Source of the DNA: Hygrophila difformis
Taxonomy: Eukaryota > Streptophyta > Magnoliopsida > Lamiales > Acanthaceae
Length of the DNA: 64,000 nucleotides
Assembly: GCA_030278955.1 (NCBI GenBank)
Contig: JAOANR010000011.1
Span: forward strand, 27,408,403 to 27,472,402
Direction of reading: 5' to 3'
Numbering within the stretch: the stretch's first letter is position 1; each line of letters begins with the position of its first letter. The notes below the pieces were generated by a model. The model was given only the letters and a program-made list of their open reading frames with translations, ran no database searches and was not told where the DNA came from. A program made the position numbers and the translations under genes. This document shows, piece after piece, positions 45,897 to 55,395 of this stretch.

Positions 45897-46933
45897 AGAT
45901 TGTGGATGGGGTTCTCATTGCGGCAGAGGTAGTCCAAGCGACACAGGTATCTGGGCGTAGCGGGTTTGTGATAAAGTTGGATTTCGCCAAGGCCTACGAC
46001 AACGTGTCGGGGGATGCGTTGTTAAACTTGATGAAGGAGATGGGGTTCGGGGCAAAGTGGCTAAACTGGATGAAAGAATGCGTGACAACAGCTTCAGCCG
46101 CGGTTCTTATAAACGGTTCGCCAACAAATTTTTTCAAAATGCAAAAAGGATTACGTCAAGGTGATCCACTTTCCCCATATCTATTTGTTCTCGTTGCTGA
46201 AATATAATAAGTTGATGGAGAGGGCTGTCGAATTGGGGCTGATAAAAGGAATGGAGTCGGGTAAGGGGGGTCCGGTGATTTCACAATTGCAATACGCAGA
46301 CGACACCATTATTTTTTGTGAGGGCGAAATAAGGCAGGTTGAGATGATCAAAAGAATCCTATGCTGTTTGACATTGGCGATAGGATTGCGTATTAACTAT
46401 CGAAAAAGCAACATTTTTGGAATCAATTGCTCTGAGAATCTGTTAAATGATGCAGCTCTGTCATGGGCTGTGAAGTGGGAAAATGGCCGATGAATTACTT
46501 GGGAATACCTATCGGAGGCAGAATAAACGGAGTTGCTATATGGAATCCGGTTTTGGAGAGGGTGGAGAATAGGTTGGCCGGATGGAAAGGTAGATTACTC
46601 TCCCAAGCCGGGAGACTATGCCTAATTAAATCGGTAATGTCCTCTCTTCCGGTGTATTTTCTTTCAATTTTTAAGGTACCAACGATGGTGGCTGATAGGA
46701 TTGAAAAGCTGAAAAGATGTTTTTTTTGGAACGAATGGGATGGGGTGAGAAAAATACATCCAATATGTTGGGATAGAATCTGTAAACATAAGGACGAAGG
46801 GGGCTTGAGTGTTTGGGGTACTCGGAAGTTCAATGAGGCCTTATTACTTAAGTGGAGGTGGAGGTTTGGGAAGGAAAATTCTCTTTGGAAAAAGGTTATA
46901 GATGAGAAGTACTATGTGGGTAGACACCTTTGA
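45897..46933 (+). pseudogene. LINE ORF2 reverse transcriptase, part 3
   Basis: The frame resumes QIVDGVLIAAEVV, completing the block broken at 35310. It continues with VIKLDFAKAYDNV, LRQGDPLSPYLFVLVAE (stop near 46205), SQLQYADDTIIFCEG with the catalytic YADD near 46300, and MNYLGIPIGGR and LAGWKGRLLSQAGR of the thumb region. Two frame changes (about 46200 and 46480) break it. Catalytic residues are present. Confidence 0.92.
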
Positions 46934-47073
46934 TATCGGAGCTTAAGTCAAATAGATCTTTATGGGGTTATATAAGCAAATCCTGGGTAGTGTCTCATGA
47001 GGGAAGCAACAGGGGTAGATTTAGGATTCTTGTTGAGAATGGGATGTTAACAAGTTTTTGGAACGACTTTTAG

Positions 47074-48384
47074 GTGGTGGAGGGTAGGCATTTGAGGGAC
47101 ATATTTCCAAGGATTTTTTCGTTAACAGTTGAAACGGAGGGGGTAGTGGCAGATTTTGGAGCTTGGTCGGGACTGGAGTGGGTATGGAATATTCAATTGA
47201 GGAGATCTTTGTTTGATTGGGAAATCGGAGTGTGGAATGAGTTCATGGGAGTTATTAAAAAGGTTAGGCTGAACAGATATCTGGAAGATCGGGTGGTGTG
47301 GTTATTGGAGGGGAATGGCAAGTTCTCGGTCAGGTCTTGCTGGTTTCTCAGAACAGGTGTGGAAGGGGTAGACATGAAGCTGCTCAGGTGCTATATATGG
47401 AAGTTGAAGGTCCCAATGAAAGTGAAATTGTTGGCTTGGAAGGTAGTTAATGGTGCATTGCCAGTTCGAGAGGAACTAGTCAAGAAAGGCTGTATTCCTC
47501 AAGAGGAGGCATACTGTATTTTCTGTTCACAGGAGGTGGAGTCGATTAACCACCTTTTTTGTAGGTGTATGCATGTCAGCTCTCTATGGTATGCAGGGGC
47601 GGCATGGTTCGGCATTAGGTGTGCTGTTCCGGGGAATGTCTTACAACTACTGTCATGGTGGATAGGAAGCGATATAAGACAGGGCCGGAGGGAGGTATGG
47701 AGTGTGACAGGGTTGGCAATACTCAGCACTATATGGAGGCGGCGCAATGATATTATTTTGAAAGGCAAATCTTGGGACTTTCCTGAAGCGACTGAGGATA
47801 TTAAGTGGCAGGTGCGGTTGTGGTGGAAAGCTGCTTGGAACTTTGTCGATATTGGGCAGTGCAATCTGGGGGAAAATTTCCTTACTGAATTATCACGCTC
47901 AGGTCGAGCGATGATAAAGGCCCCCAGGAGTGGACTGAGTTGGAGACGCCCTGATTCGGGATGGTGGAAGATAAATACGGATGGGTCATCTCTGGGGAAT
48001 CCGGGGCCGGCTGGGATCGGAGGAGTAATTAGAGATGCCGTCGGGAAGATCATTTATATGTTGTCGGATTCAATTGGCCAAGCGAATTCGACGGAGGCAG
48101 AACTCACAGCCATTAGCTGGGTATGTTTAGCTCTCATTCGTGATCAAGGTTTCCCGTTGCAAAAAATCATTTTTGAATGTGACTCTCAAAATGTGGTGAG
48201 ATGGATGGCTGATCCGGGGGAAGTGCCATGGCGGTTACATGGGCTTGTTGGTCCGATAGTTGCAGTATTGAGGTGCGCGGGAGAGGTGAGATTTCAACAT
48301 ATTTTCTGGGAAAGGAACAGTGTGGCAGATCTGTGTGCCAAGTCAGGAGCATCTGGTGGTGACAAAGTTGAAAAGTGGTTTTGA
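47074..48384 (+). CDS. LINE ORF2 C-terminus: zf-RVT finger and RNase H (ORF intact, parent broken)
   Basis: 436 codons. Residues about 90-190 carry the zf-RVT region (GKFSVRSCWF, LKVPMKVKLLAWKVVNGALP, CIFCSQEVESINHLFCRC). Residues about 295-425 form an RNase H domain with KINTDGSSLGNPGPAG, STEAELTAI, FECDSQNVV and NSVADLCAK, so the Asp-Glu-Asp-Asp set is complete. It ends TGA at 48382-48384 before the LINE 3' untranslated region. As part of ORF2 it would have removed RNA from the RNA-DNA hybrid. It has no start of its own (the first Met is an arbitrary in-frame choice), because the upstream frame is broken at 46933-47074. Confidence 0.85.
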   Translation: MVEGRHLRDIFPRIFSLTVETEGVVADFGAWSGLEWVWNIQLRRSLFDWEIGVWNEFMGVIKKVRLNRYLEDRVVWLLEGNGKFSVRSCWFLRTGVEGVDMKLLRCYIWKLKVPMKVKLLAWKVVNGALPVREELVKKGCIPQEEAYCIFCSQEVESINHLFCRCMHVSSLWYAGAAWFGIRCAVPGNVLQLLSWWIGSDIRQGRREVWSVTGLAILSTIWRRRNDIILKGKSWDFPEATEDIKWQVRLWWKAAWNFVDIGQCNLGENFLTELSRSGRAMIKAPRSGLSWRRPDSGWWKINTDGSSLGNPGPAGIGGVIRDAVGKIIYMLSDSIGQANSTEAELTAISWVCLALIRDQGFPLQKIIFECDSQNVVRWMADPGEVPWRLHGLVGPIVAVLRCAGEVRFQHIFWERNSVADLCAKSGASGGDKVEKWF

Positions 48385-48744
48385 AATTCCGGTCTGCTGC
48401 CGCAGTCTGTCTGGTTTCTCGTTTGGTTATGGTCAGATGCTTCTGTATGTATGCCATTCGAGTTTATTTTGTTTGACTGGTGATTCTTGAATTAGTTTGG
48501 AAAGGGGTATCGATATGCCTCAGTCTGTTTGATGTCTGCTGCGCTTGATGTCTGTTGCCTCAGCCTGTGTGAGGTCTTTTATTTGGTGGTCTTATGGCTC
48601 TGCCTGTTTGGTCTATGAGTCTCTCTTTTTGCATTAGTGTCCCTTGATCTAGCTTGTACTGTTGTGTAATGTACCATTCAGTTCGGATGGCCGGTGCCAT
48701 GTTTGCAATAAAATCCTTTTTTCACAAAAAAAACTTGAACAAGT

Positions 48745-48949
48745 CCATGACCTCACTGAATTAACCCATTAATTAAACAAGAAGATCAGCGATCAAGGGA
48801 TGGATCTGATCCACCTCACAGATATCCAACTGCCGATCAGCCTGGTGGAGAATCATTTGATGGGGTCGGCGAGTCCAAACCCAGCGGAGAACGACCCAGT
48901 GGAGGAAGACCCAGTGGAAGACCCCGCTACCCTGCCGGGAGGAGCCTAG
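48745..48949 (+). pseudogene. pre-gag coiled-coil ORF, C-terminal part
   Basis: Resumes after the LINE target duplication (HDLTELTH), has a TAA at 48770-48772, then continues with a hydrophobic segment and a very acidic tail (ENDPVEEDPVEDP) to TAG at 48947-48949. The acidic, proline-rich end is like the end of the element B copy (SSDEDDPIKAEP). About 400 bp of untranslated leader follow before gag. Confidence 0.65.
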
Positions 48950-49176
48950 ATCCTTAGGAAATATATTTTTAGTAAATACTATTTTTGCTAGTAAATACTC
49001 CTATTTTTGTACATCTTATCACTTTACTAAAAATTTCTTTAAGTAATAAAAATACAAGTTTATTTATTTATTTATCTATTTATTTCAAATTCCCTAAATT
49101 TCAAACATTTTGGTGGCTTCCCAATTTTTTTTTAAAAAAAATCCATACAGGACCCTGTCCAAAAAAAATAAAATCG

Positions 49177-49226
49177 AACCCTAAACCCTGAAACCTAAAA
49201 CCTAAACCCTAACCCTGAACCCTGAA
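49177..49226 (+). repeat. telomere-like (CCCTAAA-type) run
   Basis: Several imperfect CCCTAAA and CCTAAAA units in a row (AACCCTAAACCCTGAAACCT, CCTAAACCCTAACCCTGAAC) in the leader between the pre-gag ORF and gag of the outer element. Confidence 0.75.
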
Positions 49227-49363
49227 AAAAAAAACGCGGCGCGTTGAAGTCCCAATCGAGCACTACGTGTAAATATGCATCTAACGCTCGAACACTTTCA
49301 TGACTACTTGTCTAAACGATTTATCAAATTCTCTCAGCCTAATCTATACACGTTTGTAACAGA

Positions 49364-50541
49364 ATGGCACCAAGAGGCAGACCAAGAAACCCACCTACAC
49401 CACAAACGACTAATGAAGTGCCACCGAACAACACCGAACCAGCTCAGCCAGTAGGAGCACAAAACCCAGGTGCGCAAGACGCCCCCGCACCGAACAATGT
49501 GGGCGATCGTCTCCGGACGATAGAGGAGGTCTTGATTGCGCTAGGAAACACGCAAGTCAATCAAGGGCAGGCTGCGGCGATACCCCCGCCCCAGGCTCAC
49601 CCCAACTATCTGTCAATGGTAAATCCTTACCAGCCACCCCCACTATGCTGGTGAGGAGGATCCAACAAAACTGGTGGAATGGATCCGGACCTTTGACAAG
49701 TTGCTGGGTGCAGTCAAATGTCCGGAGGGAGAGAAAGTGCACGTCGCCTCGTACTACTTGGGAGGCGAAGCGGACGACTGGTGGCAGGCCACCCAAGAAA
49801 AACTGACGGAAGACGAGGAGCCTTATTCGTGGGCGGAAATGATGGAGCTGCTCAGGGATAGATTCTAACCCCTGAGTACCAAAGCGGCCATGTATGAGGA
49901 ATTTCTATCGTTGAAATAAGGCGAGCAGACAGTACAAGAATATTATACTCGGTTCAAGGAGTTGGTGAGGTTTGCACCAAGACTGGTACCTACAGATGTG
50001 GAAAAGGCTCAAAAATTCGAAATGGGACTGAATCTAGCAGTACGTGAGGTGATCGCAGGGGTGCACTACCCCGACCTGCAAGCCGTGTACGATCGCGCTG
50101 TGGCAGTGGCGCGAGTACAGCAATTGACAAGGAGGGTGAGTGGGGAGTCCAGCCGGGGTTCCCAAGATAAGAGGAATAGGGACGCGAGAAGTGAAAACAA
50201 CACGGGAAGGAATGAGCGTCGGGGAGGGCCGAATAGGCCACAACAATCAAACAATGGAAGGAGGTTTAATCAGGGAGGTCCGGTGCTACCCTGCGCAAGA
50301 TGTGGAAGGCCCCATCTGGCGAAGGGATGCCCTCAACATAGCGTGTGTTTCCGATGTGGTCGGATGGGCCACCTGATTCGAGAATGCCGGACAAGGATCG
50401 AAAACATAACGAAGAGGGAAGACTTGGTTATGGGGCCGGAGCAGCCTCAAAACAAAAATGGACGGAACGACAACAACCAGGGGTACAGACCACTTCAAAA
50501 TCAGTACAGACCTCCGCAGAATCAGCCTAACCAAAACCAGC
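49364..50541 (+). pseudogene. outer Tekay gag, broken
   Basis: Starts MAPRGRPRNPPTPQTTNEVP at 49364. It is frame-shifted at a C run near 49640 (NPYQPPPLCW then stop). The capsid domain continues in the next frame (EWIRTFDKLLGAVKCPEGEK, GGEADDWWQATQ) with TAA at 49866-49868 and TAA at 49917-49919, and resumes KELVRFAPRLVPTDVEKAQK (49962-50541). Knuckles CARCGRPHLAKGC and CFRCGRMGHLIREC are present. A Gln/Asn-rich tail (NQPNQNQL) is cut by element C, and its end continues at 61986-62066 (QQQNQQQ). Confidence 0.92.
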
Positions 50542-51194
50542 TATAACACCCCGGATTTGATCACCCTAGCCGGGATGTCACGCCACACCTCCCTAGCAAG
50601 ACGCGGTTTCTCCAAGCTTGCTAGAGAGATGCAAGGCTATGGTTTTTCATAATTTAAAACATTTCAAACAGCCCATTTATAAATATATGGCAAAATTATT
50701 ACATAGTATTATCTAAATAGCAGCGGAATGTAATATTTAAATATAGATATAGCAGCGGAAATATAAATAGGGCCAACATGCCCAAAATGCAGTAAGTAAT
50801 TTAATTCTAATGAAATGCAACATTCATATATACTAATTTAATTCCCGAGTCCCAATATGCGTGCATACTCATGCCATATCTCCATACTCTGTACAAGAAA
50901 AATAAACAACGAGTTTTATCAGTGTATAAAATACTGAGTAAGATAATTCCTAGCATAGCAATAAAGGGGTTTTTAATTATTAAATTTTTAAAAACTCATT
51001 TTAAGCATGCATGTTTAGACAATAATAAAGTCCACAATTTCTCATAATCGATTTAATTTAAAAATAATAATTTAAGGCATAGGCATAAATTTAAAGATAT
51101 AATTAAAAATGCATAAATAAATAAGTAAAATTTAAATCCTTTATATCTTCTCGTTTCATTTATTTTACTATAGTTTCAATATGATCGAAGATAA

Positions 51195-51575
51195 TCGTCC
51201 TTGGGGAAACGAACCCGCAAGAACTCAAATACATCCTAGGGAATGGAACCCATAGGAATCAACACATATCCTGGGGAATCGAACCCGTGGGAAAACATAG
51301 AATCGCCCTTGGGGAATCGAACCCGCAAGAACTCAAATACATCTTAGGGAATTGATCCCATAGGAATCAACACACATCCTGGGGAATCGAACCCGCAGGA
51401 AAAACATACAATCGCCCTTGGGGAATCGAACCCGCAAGAACTCAAATACATCCTAGGGAATTGAACCCATAGGAATCAACACACATCCTGGGGAATCGAC
51501 CCCGCAGGAAAACATACAATCGCCCTTGGGGAATCGAACCCGCAAGAACTCAAATACATCCTAGGGAATTGAACC
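51195..51575 (-). repeat. T-arm/B-box-like tandem hairpin array, element C 3' LTR
   Basis: A period of about 108 bases made of three sub-units of about 36, each GGGAAT-YGAACCC (plus strand) flanked by variable arms. Arms pair in each unit type: CTTG/CAAG, CCTA/TAGG, CCTG/CAGG. The array continues at 55396-55555 after the nested insertion. On the sense strand the core reads GGTTCGATTCC or GGTTCAATTCC, the RNA polymerase III B-box consensus. Confidence 0.88.
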
Positions 51576-52766
51576 TGTTGGGTCCAGATTTGGACATAAC
51601 TATGAAGATGATCGAGGTTGCGATGATGTTGTCAACATGGGCGAAAAACAGCTGATGTTCGAGGGCTGGAGGACTAAATGAACATCTGATGTGGTAAAGT
51701 TTTATAATAGATTCTGAAAATAATCGGTTTGTGCTTAAAGTTGTGCAGATGTTCGTTGTGTGTGGGATGTGAACACAACCATATCTGCTACCAGACTCCA
51801 GCGGCAGAAAAGACAAAAGCTGTTAGGGTTACAGCTGTCTAGGTCATTTCCCCAGCCCATTGGGCTTGGACTCGAGGACTCGTCATTTCTAGGGTATGAG
51901 ATCATTTTTGGAGGCTGAGAACATAACAGAGATAACATTGTATTGAGTGAGAAAATATAGAGAGAAAAGAGGGGGCTGCTGGGTTTTCTTGGAGAAGAAG
52001 AATATTATGTTCTTGAGGCAAATCTCTATCAAGTTGCTGTGCTAATTGGGTGGTGACCTGTTATCATTCTTGATGGAGTTTGCTATTAGTTTTGAGCAGC
52101 ATTTTTGAAAGAAAACATCTTACCAAAACAGGGGCTGCTTGAAGAGAAGGAAAATAGGTGAAGGAAGAAGATGACTCACAAGCTGCTGTGAACAGGAAGA
52201 TCAAACAACCTACACACTGCTGGGTATAATCTTCTAGGTTTTTGATCTTTCATCTTTGAGTCATTTTGATAGGATCTTTGAATAGGATCTTAGCTAGCAT
52301 TTCTTCACTTTGCAAGTTTTATCTTTTAGAAATGCTTAGAGCTATGCTCATTGGTTGTTGAGTGTTTTGAACTTAATTTGGGAGTAGCTATCACAAGGGT
52401 AGAAGCTTGCTTAGCCTAGCATTGGGATTGAAGGGTAATTTCAGCAGGTTTAGTATCTGGTATAGGTGCTATACTCTGTTCCCTCCTGGAGTCAGTCTAG
52501 GTGACAAATCGGGAGTCCTAGTGTGGAAGGGTTGAAGGGGTTTCTATGTAAACAGATGGGTTTACCTGTTTTTCCTTGGTTGATAGTGAATATGCCTGGA
52601 TTGGGATCCCCGAGATGTAGGATCGGATGATCCGAACTGGGTAAACAAATACTTGTGTTATTTTGTTTATTCTGCAATCTGTTTTTGGCCTTGCTATCTG
52701 TTTTCAGTTGTGTGCAAGTTGTGGGCACAACGCAGTTTTACAGAGTTCTTCTATCGGGACCTGTCA
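51576..52766 (+). repeat. 5' LTR of the gag-only copia-like element
   Basis: 1191 bp, same length as 54205-55395. The few differences seen are single bases, for example CATAACTATG versus CATAATTATG and GACTCGTCAT versus GACTCATCAT. Confidence 0.95.
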
Positions 52767-52815
52767 ATTGGTATCAGAGCGGGGGCTCTAAAGTTAACTG
52801 AGCTTGATCTGAAAG

Positions 52816-53826
52816 ATGAGTAAGAAAGCGCAGCTCCGGAATCAAAGTTCTCATAAAGTTTCTCACAGTGGTGATGACGATGTGGCAACAACCGAGATAC
52901 AACAGAGCATATATAAAGATTTTGTTGATGCACTTTCAAAGAGTGAAGCAGATTTTGAAAAGCTTGTTTCTGCATTTGAGCAGCTCAAGGAAAAATACAA
53001 GGCAGTCGTAAAGGAGAAAAAGAAATTGAGGGAACAACTTGCTGACATCAGGATTTCCTATGATCAAGTGTTAAAAGAGAAAGAAGAACTTCAAGAGGAA
53101 AATCGGGCATACAAGGATGGTATTGAAGATTTGATAAAAGAAAGATTTGAATTAATCAAGGATAAAGAGAATCTGATGAAGGAGAAAGATGAGTTGATTG
53201 AAGAGAAAGAAGTATTGAAGAAAGACTCGCATGATCTTCAAGGAAAGGTTCAAAAGCTGGAAAGGTTGGTGAAAGGAAAAGAGAAGCTTGATGAAGTGTT
53301 ATCAATGGGAAAGTCTTACAAGGATCAATCTGGAATTGGATATCAATTTTCAACCACTCCATCAAAGACTAAATTTGTGAGTGGAGGATTTCTTGAACAA
53401 AAATCATCCCCCATGAGAAATCAAAAGGTGTTTGTAGCAAAGGTTGCTGAAGTTGTTAAGAAGGATGTTGAAACAACTGGTCCACAACCAGTCAGACAGA
53501 TCTACAAAAAGAGATATATGTCAAGGTTTCAACAACACAAAGACTGTGCTTATTGCAAGTTCACTGGACACAATGTTGATACATGCAAATTGTTAGTGAA
53601 GGATATTCTGAGTGGTAAACCAGTTGTGTGGCCATCAGAGACACTACAGAAGCGTATTAAGTTCAGAAGAGTATGGGTTCCAAAGAAGTCACAATGCAAT
53701 TGTTTACTGAAGAAAGGAGTTGAAGATGTGCAACACATATCGACTTGTGAACGATTGGCAGACAACCTCACAAAGTCCCTTGATAAAGAGAAGTCTAAGG
53801 AGATGAGAAAACTCCTTACTCACTAA
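52816..53826 (+). CDS. gag-like coiled-coil protein fused to copia RNase H tail
   Basis: 336 residues. Residues about 25-170 are a long charged coiled coil (FEQLKEKYKAVVKEKKKLRE, KENLMKEKDELIEEKEVLKK). A CCHC-like knuckle CAYCKFTGHNVDTC is near 246-259. RRVWVPKK follows, as found in SIRE-like copia elements after the knuckle. The protein then passes directly, in frame, into DVQHISTCERLADNLTKSLD, the last residues of a copia RNase H. So everything between nucleocapsid and the pol end was removed without breaking the frame. ATG 52816 is 35 bp after the primer-binding site. Probably a particle or RNA-binding protein for trans-mobilised RNA. Confidence 0.85.
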   Translation: MSKKAQLRNQSSHKVSHSGDDDVATTEIQQSIYKDFVDALSKSEADFEKLVSAFEQLKEKYKAVVKEKKKLREQLADIRISYDQVLKEKEELQEENRAYKDGIEDLIKERFELIKDKENLMKEKDELIEEKEVLKKDSHDLQGKVQKLERLVKGKEKLDEVLSMGKSYKDQSGIGYQFSTTPSKTKFVSGGFLEQKSSPMRNQKVFVAKVAEVVKKDVETTGPQPVRQIYKKRYMSRFQQHKDCAYCKFTGHNVDTCKLLVKDILSGKPVVWPSETLQKRIKFRRVWVPKKSQCNCLLKKGVEDVQHISTCERLADNLTKSLDKEKSKEMRKLLTH

Positions 53827-54204
53827 AGGATTTAAGAAGAGAATGATTCCTCTACCCTTTATTGTTTTTATTTGGAGGCATCAATCACAAAGGGGGAGAA
53901 ATCAACAAGCAAGGGGGAGTATGAATGATGAGTTTGAGTTAGTGTAAAGTTTTGCTTGGAAACTATTGATGAACAAGAAGTCTGTGCCTTAGAGAAAGGG
54001 GGAGAAACACCGATGTATGTTCCAACAGATGATTTCATGTTGTGGCAACTACTGTGGAACAACCAGAAAAATACAAAGAAGTTATTGTTGAATGATCATA
54101 CCAAAAAGGGGGAGAAATGATGATGGCATGCATATTTGGAGTAATATGTTGACTGTGAACATCATGATTTTGTTTTGGTCGATCATCTCCACAAAGGGGG
54201 AGAT
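53827..54204 (+). other. 3' untranslated region with repeated polypurine-tract words
   Basis: AAGGGGGAG occurs five times (about 53890, 53912, 53997, 54106 and 54194). Only the last directly precedes the 3' LTR. No other feature. Confidence 0.8.
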
Positions 54205-55395
54205 TGTTGGGTCCAGATTTGGACATAATTATGAAGATGATCGAGGTTGCGATGATGTTGTCAACATGGGCGAAAAACAACTGATGTTCGAGGGCTGGAG
54301 GACTAAATGAACATCTGATGTGGTAAAGTTTTATAATAGATTCTGAAAATAATCGGTTTGTGCTTAAAGTTGTGCAGATGTTCGTTGTGTGTGGGATGTG
54401 AACACAACCATATCTGCTACCAGACTCCAGCGGCAGAAAAGACAAAAGCTGTTAGGGTTACAGCTGTCTAGGTCATTTCCCCAGCCCATTGGGCTTGGAC
54501 TCGAGGACTCATCATTTCTAGGGTATGAGATCATTTTTGGAGGCTGAGAACATAACAGAGATAACATTGTATTGAGTGAGAAAATATAGAGAGAAAAGAG
54601 GGGGCTGCTGGGTTTTCTTGGAGAAGAAGAACATTATGTTCTTGAGGCAAATCTCTATCAAGTTGCTGTGCTAATTGGGTGGTGACCTGTTATCATTCTT
54701 GATGGAGTTTGCTATTAGTTTTGAGCAGCATTTTTGAAAGAAAACATCTTACCAAAACAGGGGCTGCTTGAAGAGAAGGAAAATAGGTGAAGGAAGAAGA
54801 TGACTCACAAGCTGCTGTGAACAGGAAGATCAAACAACCTACACACTGCTGGGTATAATCTTCTAGGTTTTTGATCTTTCATCTTTGAGTCATTTTGATA
54901 GGATCTTTGAATCGGATCTTAGCTAGCATTTCTTCACTTTGCAAGTTTTATCTTTTAGAAATGCTTAGAGCTATGCTCATTGGTTGTTGAGTGTTTTGAA
55001 CTTAATTTGGGAGTAGCTATCACAAGGGTAGAAGCTTGCTTAGCCTAGCATTGGGATTGAAGGGTAATTTCAGCAGGTTTAGTATCTGGTATAGGTGCTA
55101 TACTCTGTTCCCTCCTGGAGTCAGTCTAGGTGACAAATCGGGAGTCCTAGTGTGGAAGGGTTGAAGGGGTTTCTATGTAAACAGATGGGTTTACCTGTTT
55201 TTCCTTGGTTGATAGTGAATATGCCTGGATTGGGATCCCCCAGATGTAGGATCGGATGATCCGAACTGGGTAAACAAATACTTGTGTTATTTTGTTTATT
55301 CTGCAATCTGTTTTTGGCCTTGCTATCTGTTTTCAGTTGTGTGCAAGTTGTGGGCACAACGCAGTTTTACAGAGTTCTTCTATCGGGACCTGTCA
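54205..55395 (+). repeat. 3' LTR of the gag-only copia-like element
   Basis: 1191 bp partner of 51576-52766, followed by the target duplication GAACC and the rest of element C's array. Confidence 0.95.

Larger units (their letters stand above)
23228..48731 (+). mobile_element. full-length L1-type LINE (RRM class), split by two gypsy elements
   Basis: A 13-bp target duplication AACTTGAACAAGT flanks it (23215-23227 and 48732-48744). The 3' end has CAATAAAA near 48709 and an A run. ORF1 encodes an RRM, and ORF2 encodes endonuclease, reverse transcriptase, a zf-RVT zinc finger and RNase H. Without the nested elements A and B and one copy of each of their duplications it measures about 6.86 kb, the full length of a plant L1. 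RRM in ORF1 together with a C-terminal RNase H fits the BNR-like group of plant LINEs. It inserted into the pre-gag ORF of the outer Tekay element, same orientation. Confidence 0.93.
51576..55395 (+). mobile_element. copia-like gag-only LTR element (3820 bp), young
   Basis: LTRs 51576-52766 and 54205-55395, both 1191 bp, beginning TGTTGGGTCC and ending CCTGTCA, with about six differences by eye. Target duplication GAACC (51571-51575 and 55396-55400). Primer-binding site TGGTATCAGAGC at 52769-52780. Polypurine tract AAAGGGGGAGAT at 54193-54204. One ORF (52816-53826). Reverse transcriptase and integrase are gone, so it moved in trans. It sits within the hairpin array of element C's LTR. Confidence 0.95.
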
